Virus record (IMG/VR): IMGVR_UViG_3300033149_006504
Span: 1 to 57,790 of that record
Reading direction: 5' to 3' (one strand)
Length of the DNA: 57,790 bases
DNA from: a virus
How positions within the stretch are numbered: position 1 is the first letter of the stretch; every line of letters starts with the position of its first letter. Below, piece by piece: positions 9,401-17,951 of this stretch. Position numbers and translations under genes: made by a program. Under the pieces are notes generated by a model that saw only the letters and a program-made list of their open reading frames with translations, did not search any database and had not been told where the DNA came from.

Positions 9401-9925
9401 GGGGGTCTACCAACAGGGTGGACACAAAGAATGCCCAATTCAAATTTAAATGGATCCGGAGATGCTATCTATACCCAGTTCACACTCCCCCCAGGAATCA
9501 ATACATCGCTGCCACTTAAATTTAAAATTATTTATTCTCTGGATGATCCCGCCGCCGCCGTAACCTTCCCAACTGGAATTCTGTCGGTTATCCCGATTCA
9601 GGTCACCGGTGTCAATGTCGCTGACCCACTGGGAGGCAAAATTCCAACCCCCAGAACATTCGCGAATACCGAAATACTGACAGCCAAGGCCGCCCCACTG
9701 GCACTCTCTAAATTACTACAGCCGACCGGAGCTATCGTCGGTGATGATTTGAGTAACAGAATATTCTCTACTATTTTTTCTCCCCTCTCGGTTGAGGAGT
9801 ACTATGAGGACGATATCGTCGCTATACGCTTCGAGCTAGATAACGACGGCAGTCCAAATTATAATGTCGGTGTTTGGGCAATCATGATCGAGGGACACAA
9901 ATTCACAGAAGGAAAGCCACACTAA
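6491..9925 (+). CDS. Large modular fibre/virion surface protein
   Basis: A 1144-residue, Ser/Thr/Gly/Asn-rich beta-structured protein typical of phage fibres or virion-surface proteins. Three copies of a FYGDGSNLT cassette are visible (near residues 138, 417 and between), with GADTQVQYND/GLDTQIQFNN modules before two of them. Around residue 440 comes FVDGINGNDGTG followed by a PYLTISSAIAA stretch and repeated short strands, which suggests a right-handed beta-helix (pectate-lyase-like) domain. The C-terminal third is a distinct beta-rich region, possibly receptor-binding. It is preceded by a late-promoter-like motif. Its TAA overlaps the ATG of the next fibre gene. Receptor and exact virion position are unknown. 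Confidence 0.75.
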   Translation: MSRFRPSRNYVSGKVVFDGGPVDITGDLVVSGTITANQYNVNVVNTNVSHIDMDGSTKFGDTPDDTHQFTGSVFINGPISASSFVGPISATPAGADTQVQYNDAGSFGADTDFVWNKTTNTLTVTGDITASANISGTFFYGDGSNLTNLPEGTPAGLDTQIQFNNAGTFGATADLTWDGTNLSSSTIVPNATTTYDLGSTDLSWNTLYTDSVIGDLQGAVLFDARNDEGDAISKGQAVYINGISGQTPTVALAACDDPNKMPAFGLAATDAADSATVQIVTFGSISNLNLTALYGQVFTEGDTVYIQTGSGGTSGSLTPLVPTGSDHLIQNLGIIVRDGGGGDGQIKVGGAGRTNATPNLDKGYLFIGNDSDQSVQDNTLFVSSSAGKVGINNLNPTHTLTVSGDFSASLNVSASAFYGDGSNLTGIEVPLLVGNSLFVDGINGNDGTGTRGDKSQPYLTISSAIAASIAGDAIYVTPGDYPETSLAIPAGRALFSQGGYAQTSIGITSSATDIITTVDDTWIEGFTVHVPTGSSNAGIRYTGTGGTMQAYSMAFSGDGASGQGDGFVKTGTGKVIGSEIRLVKGGLSSIIRVDQGVMAFESIHVPSASGDITNVALAEGTGRAQLINFNAGNSNVVNAMTVSGSATAICLSVNWFNIQNGLNIQQDGVNVEINGGKIQPSAYAVTMNNSVTYTSASVISLTNINSHPDFNFPPSALNAQFEITFATTSNTDHDAAENLFGTDFVVGFPEKGSAMAIGNGSSYASGIKVYTSDGTDTTTTTGSLIDVTTSASSIVGSPFTFQGGSPDHCIYFGSTRKDVDSNPLKYYGINVDTSVGSLTGAYVYEIWNGSAWSDIDYQCTSVDAGYRYANNPFMRTDSEEFIRFGLDDDTTWAISTIGGDAAYWTRCRIVTSASLPQFEKWWVTPTHLSISEAGVRQSHGGAIWQVELGASGNVFGESGGVVGANIPVGSGGLPTGWTQRMPNSNLNGSGDAIYTQFTLPPGINTSLPLKFKIIYSLDDPAAAVTFPTGILSVIPIQVTGVNVADPLGGKIPTPRTFANTEILTAKAAPLALSKLLQPTGAIVGDDLSNRIFSTIFSPLSVEEYYEDDIVAIRFELDNDGSPNYNVGVWAIMIEGHKFTEGKPH

Positions 9926-10968
9926 TGGCAGGAAATTTTAATTTATTATATAGTCAAACATTTACAGCGACAGATGCGATCGTAGTCAATCACTCCCTCG
10001 ACAGATATCAAATGGGTGTTATAATCACCATCAATGGATCTGCCGACAGTTCAACAATAATATCCTCCATCGACCTCGACTCAGTAGATCCGAGAAATTC
10101 ACTAACAATTACTTTGAACTCCGCTCAGACTGGGCTTGTCAAAATCGTCGATACGGACTACTCGTGGGCCAACATGCCAACTCCGGAGGAGAGCACTCAA
10201 GTGACCCAACTGACTTCTTCGGCATATTCTCCAGGCGGCGCGGACACTCAGGTTCAATTTAACGATGGGGGATCCAACTTTACCGGATCCGCAAATTTCA
10301 CATGGTTAAAAGCAAGCGACACCTTGTCAATAGCTGGAGATATAAGCGGATCTGGAAATGTTTCGGGATCCTTCTTTTACGGCGACGGTTCAAACTTAAC
10401 AAACCTTCCCGGAATAACTGGTCCCGTCAGTTCCGTCGACAAGGGAATTGTTGTGTGGAATGGAACAACTGGCGATACTCTCACAGACACCGGTCTTCGC
10501 AATTTTGGTGCACAGTCTTCAGCACCTTCCTCCCCATCCCCTGGCAACGGAGATACCTATTACGACACGACCATCAATTCTCAAATGATTTATGATGGAA
10601 CTCGTTCAAAATGGCTTTCTGTGGAATCTTGTACATTTCAATATGGGTCCAATAAGGATAGGGAAGATCAATATCTCTACATGCCGGGTAACCTACAAGG
10701 TAATAGTAATAGGGGATATGCAACCCCTCTTGACGCGACTATCGTCGCCATCGGTTATACAAGAGATGATGCATCTGATACCCCCACTTTTCAGGCCAGG
10801 TCGAACGGCTCTTCCGTAGCTATCATAGCGAGTGCGGCAAATATCACAGAAGGTGTCGATAGTACCATAAATATTGATGTTTCCGCTGTTGATCACATTA
10901 ATGGATATGTGTCTGGTGATAAAGCAAAACACCCTACTTTTTGGGTGAGATTAAAATGGAGAAGATGA
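9925..10968 (+). CDS. Second fibre-like protein sharing modules with the preceding gene
   Basis: A 347-residue protein. I chose ATG 9925, which overlaps the previous stop by one base; the frame is open upstream, but that part only shadows the preceding gene. It carries one GADTQVQFND module and one FYGDGSNLTNLP cassette (about residues 105-160), closely matching the protein at 6491. The C-terminal half includes GDTYYDTTINSQMIYDGT, a pattern common in tail-fibre proteins, and ends basic (RLKWRR). Together with the preceding gene it probably forms part of a composite fibre, collar or whisker structure; the exact location is unknown. Confidence 0.72.
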   Translation: MAGNFNLLYSQTFTATDAIVVNHSLDRYQMGVIITINGSADSSTIISSIDLDSVDPRNSLTITLNSAQTGLVKIVDTDYSWANMPTPEESTQVTQLTSSAYSPGGADTQVQFNDGGSNFTGSANFTWLKASDTLSIAGDISGSGNVSGSFFYGDGSNLTNLPGITGPVSSVDKGIVVWNGTTGDTLTDTGLRNFGAQSSAPSSPSPGNGDTYYDTTINSQMIYDGTRSKWLSVESCTFQYGSNKDREDQYLYMPGNLQGNSNRGYATPLDATIVAIGYTRDDASDTPTFQARSNGSSVAIIASAANITEGVDSTINIDVSAVDHINGYVSGDKAKHPTFWVRLKWRR

Positions 10969-10969
10969 G

Positions 10970-11362
10970 ATGGGTATAGAAAATATTAAAGATGGTATTG
11001 TTTCGTCGATTAAAGATCAAATGGACTATCGTCTAGAGAACGGCTATGTCGTCGCAGAATATCCCGGTGGAAGTGGAAAATATTTTTGCTGTAACGGCGC
11101 CGCTCAAAATCGATGGTTAGTATTATCGATGTTGGATGAGAGGGGCTTGATTACTTATCCTCATAAGGTGCCCACACACGACGAGAGATCAAGTTACAAC
11201 ATAACCAGCAGTGCCGATTTGACAAATTTTCTGTCAGCAATTTTTACAGAAGTCTCCCTAGAGCAAGGTCGTGCTCAAGGATATATAGATGAAGTTCTTG
11301 ATATGAATACTGAAAGTGAGTCTTTGGCAAAATTAAATGCATATATAAATTTAAATACATAA
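10970..11362 (+). CDS. Unknown protein downstream of the fibre genes
   Basis: A 130-residue soluble protein beginning MGIENIKDGIV. Its C-terminal half (ITSSADLTNFLSAIF then alternating helices) loosely resembles the helical ends of small phage tail-fibre accessory or assembly proteins. It starts 1 nt after the fibre gene at 9925, so it belongs to that unit. No catalytic motif is visible; a fibre-assembly role is contextual inference. Confidence 0.65.
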   Translation: MGIENIKDGIVSSIKDQMDYRLENGYVVAEYPGGSGKYFCCNGAAQNRWLVLSMLDERGLITYPHKVPTHDERSSYNITSSADLTNFLSAIFTEVSLEQGRAQGYIDEVLDMNTESESLAKLNAYINLNT

Positions 11363-11374
11363 ATGGAGTAAGAT

Positions 11375-11596
11375 ATGGCTAGAAAACCAGTGAATGTATC
11401 GATTAGACCAAGAGGTCGAAATGATAATCCAATGAGAATGATAAAAAGGTTTATGAAAAAAGTGAAGAAAGAGAGGGTTATTGAACAGTACAGGGAGGGC
11501 CAATATTATGAGAAGCCTTCTGTTATTCGCACAAGAAACACCAAAAAGCGAAGAAGGGTTTTGGATAAGTTGAGAGAAAAAGAGAAAAATTCATAA
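11375..11596 (+). CDS. rpsU: Ribosomal protein bS21 homologue
   Basis: A 73-residue, strongly basic protein matching bS21: a MIKRFMKKVKKERVIEQYR helix (residues 22-40), the family hallmark YYEKPS (44-49), then a Lys/Arg-rich C-terminal helix. Cellular bS21 (about 71 residues) sits by the anti-Shine-Dalgarno end of 16S rRNA and is exchangeable, so a phage copy may enter host ribosomes and bias initiation toward phage mRNA. Phage bS21 genes are known, notably in marine phages. Its site between fibre and capsid genes is informative, because it would be expressed with virion proteins rather than early. It has a GGAG ribosome site and is followed by a late-promoter motif. Confidence 0.85.
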   Translation: MARKPVNVSIRPRGRNDNPMRMIKRFMKKVKKERVIEQYREGQYYEKPSVIRTRNTKKRRRVLDKLREKEKNS

Positions 11597-11603
11597 AACA
11601 AAA

Positions 11604-11615
11604 ACTATTTATATA
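11604..11615 (+). promoter_or_regulatory. Candidate late promoter ACTATTTATATA
   Basis: A full match to the repeated motif, in the 38-nt gap between the bS21 gene and the gene at 11635. A GGAG ribosome site follows at about 11621. Confidence 0.6.
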
Positions 11616-11634
11616 AAATTGGAGTTTTTTAAAA

Positions 11635-12033
11635 ATGTCGATATACGAATACCGAGCAGGATTGCAAAATGTGGGGTCTTATCAGGTTGGGGGAACACCC
11701 TTTCTGACCGGCGGTGTAATTGCTACCAGCACCGAGGCCAAAATTACTTTCCCAAATGTAACAAAAAATATTCTTGTTACGAACACCTCCGGAACCACAG
11801 GTCTCCGAGTTCATTTTAATCCGTCCTCTACACCAAATGTGATTTCTGGCCATCATTTTTTCACATTATCAAACAAGGGCGATAATATAACACTAAATAG
11901 CAAGTGTGCAGAAATATATATCTCCCTAGAGATTCCAGCCGGAGCAGATGGCTCTTTTGAGCTAGTCGCAGATCTAACCGGAATCGCAGCTGGCGAGATG
12001 TTTGCCCTCACTGGATCTGGATTAACGGACTAA
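11635..12033 (+). CDS. Small virion protein candidate (capsid decoration-like position)
   Basis: A 132-residue, Thr/Ser/Gly-rich beta protein starting MSIYEYRAGLQNVGSYQVGG, without charged helices or catalytic motifs. The composition (alternating strands, VTNTSGTTGLRVHF) fits a small beta-barrel structural protein. It has its own late-promoter motif and ribosome site and lies just before scaffold and capsid genes, so strong late expression is expected. A head-decoration or other abundant virion role is inference; no family was recognised with certainty. Confidence 0.65.
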   Translation: MSIYEYRAGLQNVGSYQVGGTPFLTGGVIATSTEAKITFPNVTKNILVTNTSGTTGLRVHFNPSSTPNVISGHHFFTLSNKGDNITLNSKCAEIYISLEIPAGADGSFELVADLTGIAAGEMFALTGSGLTD

Positions 12034-12089
12034 TATAACAACCATAAAATATTACCTTTATAAATTTTTGTCTTTTTACAAAATAAATA

Positions 12090-12100
12090 ACTATTTATTT
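12090..12100 (+). promoter_or_regulatory. Candidate late promoter ACTATTTATTT
   Basis: A match to the repeated motif about 30 nt before the scaffold ATG. The surrounding AAATAAAT-AACT-ATTTATTT is also a perfect 8-bp inverted repeat with a 4-nt spacer. Confidence 0.6.
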
Positions 12101-12129
12101 TGAGATAAATATATAGGGAGTTTTTTCAC

Positions 12130-13140
12130 ATGTCTTCGATGTTAGAACAAGCAATAATAGATGCTTCAGCACTAAGGGAAGCAGCCATCAAAAATGCCGA
12201 AGCGGCAGTTTTGAGTAAGTATTCCACGGATATTAAGGAGGCGGTAGAGTCTCTTTTAGAGGAGGATGAAGTAGATATAGGGGATATACCCTCATCGCCG
12301 CCATCCTCTGCCACCGAGTCACCTAGCCTGGAATCTACCATTCCGCCAGCCCTGGGGGGAGAACTTCAATCTGAAGAACAAGAAATAGTTCTAAATATGG
12401 AAGAACTTAAGGAAATGTCAGAAATTCTTGCTGGAGAAGAGTCTTCTATCGCTGATGATACTCAAAGATCCCGCGAGGATCTAGATATAGACGATCAACT
12501 TGCTCCACCTACCCCAGCCGCCGAAGAAATTCCGGCAGTGTCAATTGACGCCGCTCTTGAAGAGGAAATTGATCTGGGAGAATTAGACCAAATTATAGAA
12601 GAACTCGTTGTCGACATCGAACCACAGAAAAGTGGCTGGTGTGCCACTCCTGACCCAATAATGGATTACAAAGAAGAGATGGCACTCGCCCGTCGATCCG
12701 CCACTGCGGCACTAGAGCAGGTTGATGCTCTTAAGTCCGCTGGCGAACGCCTCTCTGAAGAAAAGAAAAGAATTGAAAAAAAGAGCGCAAAATTTGCTAA
12801 AATGTTGCGTTCTTTAAAAGAAAGCTTTGAGAAATCTCAGCTTTCGAATGCACATTTATTATATACGAATCGTATTTTAACAAACAACTCCTTGAATGAG
12901 CGACAAAAAAATAAAATTGTCGAAGCTTTGTCAAATACCGATTCGATACAAGAAGCAAAGGTAGTTTTTGAGACTCTACAGAGCGGAGTGGGAAGTGTAT
13001 CAGGTAAAACACATCCTCAATCACTTCGCGAGACTATAGAAAGACCCTCTGCCACTTTACCTAGAAGAGCACCTAAAACTAAATCCTCTCCACAAACGGA
13101 TAGGATGCAAATTTTAGCTGGTATTAAAAAACTTAAATGA
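12130..13140 (+). CDS. Prohead core scaffold protein, gp22-like
   Basis: A 336-residue acidic protein. Residues 1-190 are Glu/Asp-rich and low in complexity. Residues about 195-245 form a long charged coiled coil. The conserved C-terminal scaffold signature follows: AHLLYTNRILTNNSLNERQK, then the KIVEAL and AKVVFETLQS stretches. T4 gp22 is the major core protein around which the capsid assembles and is then degraded by the prohead protease. The gene sits directly before the major capsid gene, as in T4 (22-23), and carries its own late-promoter motif. It is longer than T4 gp22 (269) because of the acidic region. Confidence 0.88.
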   Translation: MSSMLEQAIIDASALREAAIKNAEAAVLSKYSTDIKEAVESLLEEDEVDIGDIPSSPPSSATESPSLESTIPPALGGELQSEEQEIVLNMEELKEMSEILAGEESSIADDTQRSREDLDIDDQLAPPTPAAEEIPAVSIDAALEEEIDLGELDQIIEELVVDIEPQKSGWCATPDPIMDYKEEMALARRSATAALEQVDALKSAGERLSEEKKRIEKKSAKFAKMLRSLKESFEKSQLSNAHLLYTNRILTNNSLNERQKNKIVEALSNTDSIQEAKVVFETLQSGVGSVSGKTHPQSLRETIERPSATLPRRAPKTKSSPQTDRMQILAGIKKLK

Positions 13141-13162
13141 CACTAAAGGAGATTTAAAAATC

Positions 13163-14884
13163 ATGTCAATTATTAATAAATTAACGGAAGGCATCGTTCG
13201 CCGAGACCTCGCCAAGGAAGGATCCGCTCTTTTATCCAAGTGGGAAAAGACCGGTCTGTTGGAAGGACTAAATGAACGCACAAAACAAGGTATGGCTAGC
13301 CTTTTAGAAAATCAAGCTAAGGAAATTCTTCGTGAAGCTTCCACTATGGCAGGTTCCGGAGGCGGAGACGTCGAAGGTTTCGCATCTGTCGCATTCCCAA
13401 TCGTTCGCCGAGTATTCGGTGGACTGATCGCCAATGATCTTGTATCTGTCCAGCCAATGAGCCTCCCATCGGGACTCATTTTCTTCTTGGACTTCACTTA
13501 TGACGGCGGTACCACCCCTCGTCTTGATTATGTTGCGGATACTTCCGTATATGGCGGCGGAGTTGTTGGTTCTCAAATTACTGGCGGTATTTCACTTGCT
13601 GGTAACGAAGCAGAACAAAGCTACTATGCTTTGAACAACGGCTACTCAAGCCCAACCGGTTCAGCAAATGTCACTTATGATGGCATGGCTTCTGGAACGG
13701 TCGGTTCTGGTGTTCCTGGTGATTGGACTGCTACCGGTACAGGTGCAGCAGCATTGCAAGCCCTTGGTGACCGTCTGGTTCGTTTCGACCCAGACTTGGC
13801 ATCAGGTTCTTTCGCTGCAGTTGCTAGTGTTCCCCTATCGCAATTCACTGGTGCTGGGCAACTTAACATCAAAGATTATGTCACCATTACTTTGGAAGAT
13901 TCAGGCGGAATCGTCGACGGAAACCAAGTTCGTCGTCTTACCGTAGATGACCCAACCACTCCTGGCAACATCTTGCTTGTCGCAGTTGGTACAACATCTA
14001 TCCTCGCAGAATCAGATTTGCTACTGAATAACACCGCTTCTTTCGTCATCGATGACAATTTTCAAGCAGCTGGTGCAATCGGAGCAGTTACTGGTATTGA
14101 TACTTGGGGACTGGAAAACGAAGCAGCAATCCCAGAAATCGACATTAAGGTTGATTCTGTCGCTGTTACTGCCAAAACCAAGAAGCTCAAAGCTAAATGG
14201 ACCCCAGAATTGGCTCAAGACTTGAATGCATACCACAACTTGGATGCCGAAGTCGAACTGACTTCAATTCTGTCCGAGCACATCGCTCTAGAGATCGACC
14301 AAGAAATCTTGGAAGACCTCGTGAAAGGTGCTACTGCTCAAACATTGTTCTGGTCTCGTCTTCCTGGCAAATTTGTCAATAGAACGACTGGAACACCTCT
14401 CCCAACTTCTGGAACATTCCCAGACTTCACTGGTAATGTTAGTGAATGGTATGAAACCCTCATTGAGACTATCAATGATGTTTCTGCACAGATTCACCGC
14501 AAGACCCTAAGAGGCGGAGCAAATTTCTTGGTGTGTTCACCGGAAATTGCAAATCTTCTTGAGTTCACCGCTGGATTCAGAGGCGCCGTATCCCACGATG
14601 ATGATCGCGGAAATGTCGGTGCTGTCAAAGTTGGCTCTTTGAGCAAGAAGTTTGACGTTTATGTCGATCCCTACTTCCCACGGAACGTTGTTCTTGCAGG
14701 TCGTAAAGGTTCTTCTTTCCTCGAAAGTGGATATGTCTACGCTCCATATGTGCCGCTCCAAATGACTCCAACCATCTTTGGTACAGAGGACTTCGTGCCA
14801 CGCAAAGGTGTCATGACTCGATATGCCAAGAAAATGGTTCGTCCCGATATGTACGGACTCGTAATTGTTCAAGATCTAGTATAA
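13163..14884 (+). CDS. Major capsid protein, gp23-like
   Basis: A 573-residue HK97-fold capsid protein; T4 gp23 is 521. The conserved family stretch AFPIVRRVFGGLIANDLVSV followed by QPMSLPSG is at residues 77-105, and C-terminal signatures ILSEHIALEIDQEILED and a final VRPDMYGLVIVQDL are present. The N-terminal 60 residues are helical and contain Leu-Arg-Glu|Ala at 56-59, which fits the T4-type (L/I)XE cleavage rule, so the mature protein may begin near Ala59. The gene follows the scaffold with a GGAG ribosome site and ends at a strong terminator, consistent with high expression. Confidence 0.95.
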   Translation: MSIINKLTEGIVRRDLAKEGSALLSKWEKTGLLEGLNERTKQGMASLLENQAKEILREASTMAGSGGGDVEGFASVAFPIVRRVFGGLIANDLVSVQPMSLPSGLIFFLDFTYDGGTTPRLDYVADTSVYGGGVVGSQITGGISLAGNEAEQSYYALNNGYSSPTGSANVTYDGMASGTVGSGVPGDWTATGTGAAALQALGDRLVRFDPDLASGSFAAVASVPLSQFTGAGQLNIKDYVTITLEDSGGIVDGNQVRRLTVDDPTTPGNILLVAVGTTSILAESDLLLNNTASFVIDDNFQAAGAIGAVTGIDTWGLENEAAIPEIDIKVDSVAVTAKTKKLKAKWTPELAQDLNAYHNLDAEVELTSILSEHIALEIDQEILEDLVKGATAQTLFWSRLPGKFVNRTTGTPLPTSGTFPDFTGNVSEWYETLIETINDVSAQIHRKTLRGGANFLVCSPEIANLLEFTAGFRGAVSHDDDRGNVGAVKVGSLSKKFDVYVDPYFPRNVVLAGRKGSSFLESGYVYAPYVPLQMTPTIFGTEDFVPRKGVMTRYAKKMVRPDMYGLVIVQDLV

Positions 14885-14908
14885 TATACTATTCTTCTTG
14901 AAAATAAA

Positions 14909-14934
14909 CCCTCCCATATTTGTGGGGGGGTTTT
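14909..14934 (+). terminator. Rho-independent terminator after the capsid gene
   Basis: CCCTCCCA pairs with T-GGGGGGG (7-8 bp with one T-G wobble, loop about 6 nt), followed by TTTT. It lies 25 nt after the capsid stop codon. Confidence 0.85.
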
Positions 14935-14974
14935 GTGCTTTTGAAGACTACTTATTGCTAGGAGGAAGCTCGCT

Positions 14975-16243
14975 ATGGCTTTACCAACATTAACACCCGC
15001 TAGTCAAATGAGTAAGGCAATCCTGCCCCCAACTGGAAATGTGGCAGCAGTGTCTGCACAATTACCACTTGCGGTCTATTCAGATTCGACCGCCTTCCTC
15101 TCCGGCGCCGCAGATCAGGTTGCCTATACCTTTAAGAAGATCGGCGGTGATGTTCTTGACATCGAGCTAAAACCCGGCAATGTCTATGCCAATTATCAAG
15201 AGGCAGTATTAGAATACAGCTATCTTGTTAACCTGCATCAATCAAAAAATATATTATCGGATGTCCTGGGCCAGACCACGGGGACATTCGATCAAGACGG
15301 GCAAATTGTGACCGGCCCCTCGGGTGTAAATTTAAAATTTCCTCGTGTAATGTTTGAGTACGAGAAGAGGGTTGCTGATTACTATTCCTTCGAGGCAAAT
15401 GTGGGAGGAACAATCCCCATATATTCGGCTTCTTTTCAATTACAGGAAGGCGAACAAGATTACGATTTACAGTCCATCATCTCTGGATCCTCCGCATCGG
15501 GAGTGGGTCCAAATGGAGACCCAGCACCATTTGCTGGTATCGTTGGCGATAAAAGAGTTATTGTCAAGAAAGTTTATTACAAAACCCCCCAGGCGATGTG
15601 GAGATTCTTTGGATACTTCGGGGGACTCAACGTTGTTGGAAATATGAACTATTATGGTCAATACACTGATGATTCAAGTTTCGAACTCATTCCCGCATGG
15701 CAAAATAAGCTTCAAGCGATGGCCTTTGAGGACCATATCTGGACACGACTGTCTCACTACTCCTATGAATTAAAAGACAACAAACTGAGAATATATCCGG
15801 CACCACAGCTATTAAGCACATATCGATATATGTGGGTGGATTTTTCCGTAATACTCGATAGTTGGGAAGAATCTGGAGATGTAGACTCCGGCATCGGTGG
15901 AATCAACAATATGAACACTCTTCCTTTCGATAATATTCCATATGAAAATATTAATGCGATAGGTAAACAGTGGATCCGTAGATTTACACTGGCACTCTCA
16001 AAGGAGACTTTGGCACAAATAAGGGGAAAATTCCAGACAATCCCGATTCCTGGTGAATCTGTCACTCTAAATGCTTCGGAGCTTCTATCACAATCAAAAG
16101 ACGAGCAGGAGAAGCTAAGAGAAGAATTAAAAACGATTTTAGAAGAACTAACATACGCGGAGTTAACAAAGAGAGATTCGGAGAAATCAGAAGCGGTGAA
16201 TACAATACAAAAAAGAATACCTAATCTCATCTTCCAGGGGTAA
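14975..16243 (+). CDS. Neck protein, gp13-like
   Basis: A 422-residue protein with the gp13-type N-terminal pattern: a helix with the GGDVLDIEL segment, then VYANYQEAVLEYSYLVN (about residues 55-90). The central region includes MWRFFGYFGGLNV and MAFEDHIWTRLSHYSYEL, and the end is a charged helix (about 370-410). gp13 and gp14 form the neck that closes the filled head and joins the tail. It is longer than T4 gp13 (309). Gene order (capsid, gp13-, gp15-, gp14-like) supports the call. A GGAGG ribosome site precedes ATG 14975. Confidence 0.72.
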   Translation: MALPTLTPASQMSKAILPPTGNVAAVSAQLPLAVYSDSTAFLSGAADQVAYTFKKIGGDVLDIELKPGNVYANYQEAVLEYSYLVNLHQSKNILSDVLGQTTGTFDQDGQIVTGPSGVNLKFPRVMFEYEKRVADYYSFEANVGGTIPIYSASFQLQEGEQDYDLQSIISGSSASGVGPNGDPAPFAGIVGDKRVIVKKVYYKTPQAMWRFFGYFGGLNVVGNMNYYGQYTDDSSFELIPAWQNKLQAMAFEDHIWTRLSHYSYELKDNKLRIYPAPQLLSTYRYMWVDFSVILDSWEESGDVDSGIGGINNMNTLPFDNIPYENINAIGKQWIRRFTLALSKETLAQIRGKFQTIPIPGESVTLNASELLSQSKDEQEKLREELKTILEELTYAELTKRDSEKSEAVNTIQKRIPNLIFQG

Positions 16244-16245
16244 AA

Positions 16246-17115
16246 ATGAGTAGTAAAAAAGAACAAAATGATGATTTTCGACCATATTATCCCAAGGGGG
16301 ACATACCATCCGAACCCCCTCTAAAAGAAATCTCCTTCATGCCATCCACAATCGAGACCATTGATTTTGCCCTATACGATTGGCTTAACGAAGGGCTGGA
16401 TATATTCTGCACAACCAATGATGGGTGGAAAAAAGTCCCCCTCATATGGTCAATGCCCGAAAGGTCCTTTCAAACAAAGGATAACAAAGATTTGAGAAAT
16501 GCTGATGATATTTTTACCTTACCGGTCATCAGTATCGATAGAAGCTCTTTGATAAAGGATCCAAACATGAAAGGTGTCGCATGGTCGCACATTCCCAGGC
16601 AAAACGACGCAAAGGGCGGAGTGCTCACTGTTGCGAGAAGGATCCAGCAAGAAAAAACATCAAATTTTGCAGATGCGGATGCAAAAAGGAAATTTAATCA
16701 AAAAACTTATCCCCTGAAGAACAAAAAGATTGTTTATGAAACGATAACGATGCCAATTCCAACATATGTCGTCGCCAATTACAAATTAACCATTACAACC
16801 GAATACCAGCAACAAATGAATGAAATTTTTACACCTTTTATGTCATATACCGGACAAATTAACAATTTTTTCATAAATCGCGATGGCCATAGATTTGAGG
16901 GGTTTGTAGATGGGCAATTTGGACTAGAAAACAATATTTCGGCCCTTGGCGAGGAAGAAAGAAAATACAAAACAGTCATTAATCTAAAGATTTTGGGCTA
17001 TTTAATGGGTTCTGACAAAAATGATAATCAACCAAAGGCAACGATTCGTGAATCCGCAGCGGAACTTAGGTTTACCAGGGAGAGAGTTGTTTTCGGTGAC
17101 AAGAAGGAGTATTAG
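16246..17115 (+). CDS. Tail terminator / sheath stabiliser, gp15-like
   Basis: A 289-residue protein whose blocks follow T4 gp15 in order: GWKKVPLIWSMPERSF (gp15: FIRVPITYASKEHF), FTLPVISIDRSSL, PTYVVANYKLTITTEYQQQM with NEIFTPFMSY, and a late YKTVINLKILGYLM strand. gp15 caps the tail tube and sheath and attaches the tail to the neck. The length matches T4 gp15 (272). It lies 2 nt after the gp13-like gene and 2 nt before the gp14-like gene, so one neck operon is likely. Confidence 0.75.
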   Translation: MSSKKEQNDDFRPYYPKGDIPSEPPLKEISFMPSTIETIDFALYDWLNEGLDIFCTTNDGWKKVPLIWSMPERSFQTKDNKDLRNADDIFTLPVISIDRSSLIKDPNMKGVAWSHIPRQNDAKGGVLTVARRIQQEKTSNFADADAKRKFNQKTYPLKNKKIVYETITMPIPTYVVANYKLTITTEYQQQMNEIFTPFMSYTGQINNFFINRDGHRFEGFVDGQFGLENNISALGEEERKYKTVINLKILGYLMGSDKNDNQPKATIRESAAELRFTRERVVFGDKKEY

Positions 17116-17117
17116 TC

Positions 17118-17951
17118 ATGGCTGACGAAGAAAATAAATGGACGAAACCCTCTAATCCTCCGCCACCTCTTTTTCTAGGCGAAAGAGAGAGAAATCTTGT
17201 CAAGCAGGTCAATGACGAGCTTATCGAGAGGGTAATAGGCCAAGCAATTACTTATTTACCAATCTCTATGGAGAGATCAAATTTTCACCCACTCTATGGG
17301 GAGGCGATAGAAAAGTCATTTTTACCACCAATTCGAGTATATGCTTTGGTGGAATTTGAAAGTAAAACAACAATAACAACAGATTATGGTATCGATAAAG
17401 ATTATTCAATCATCGTTCGTTTTCATAACCGCAGACTCCACGAGGATCAAAATTTATTCATACGAGAAGGGGATTATGTTCAGTATGGCACTTCTTTTTT
17501 CGAAATAGTCACACTTACTGAAGACAGAGACTTGTTTGGCCAAGTTGACCACCGATTCCAGCTTATCGCCAAGTGCATAAAAACAAGAAGAGGGTTAATA
17601 AACCTGGACATCTTGCCTACCGCTACTGTAGCGGCCCTCACTGATAGCTACGAGGCAGAAGTTGTTCCCACCTTATCTCCCGCATCAATTCCAATAACAA
17701 GTGTTGTTCGGCTTATATACTGTGAGGATGCCATCGTGGATATTTCTTCGGGAACTTCTCTAAATTCTTTTCTTGGTGCCCCAATAACTTTATCTCTAGA
17801 GACTGCGGCCATCTATCTAAATGGACTGAGGCAGGAATTGACCGATAGTCCTATAACCGGAGAATATTATATTGTTTCTGGCGAACTCTACAGCTCCTTT
17901 GACATTTCAATTGGCCAACGCCTGACATTAGAGGTCTTGACATTAGTATGA
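17118..17951 (+). CDS. Neck protein, gp14-like
   Basis: A 277-residue protein containing ITYLPISMERSNFHPLYGEA and then FLPPIRVYALVEFE (about residues 45-80), the same layout as the VPR...LLGEDP...YLE segment of T4 gp14, followed by a beta domain IIVRFHNRRL...REGDYVQYG. T4 gp14 is 256 residues. The C-terminal 110 residues are Ser/Thr-rich. Its TGA overlaps the start of the DUF444 gene by 4 nt, which ties that non-structural operon to virion gene expression. Confidence 0.68.
   Translation: MADEENKWTKPSNPPPPLFLGERERNLVKQVNDELIERVIGQAITYLPISMERSNFHPLYGEAIEKSFLPPIRVYALVEFESKTTITTDYGIDKDYSIIVRFHNRRLHEDQNLFIREGDYVQYGTSFFEIVTLTEDRDLFGQVDHRFQLIAKCIKTRRGLINLDILPTATVAALTDSYEAEVVPTLSPASIPITSVVRLIYCEDAIVDISSGTSLNSFLGAPITLSLETAAIYLNGLRQELTDSPITGEYYIVSGELYSSFDISIGQRLTLEVLTLV

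Noticed and set aside
9874-9924. Upstream start for the second fibre gene
   Set aside because: The extra 17 residues overlap the end of the preceding gene in another frame and are unlike fibre sequence; ATG 9925 forms a normal TAATG junction.
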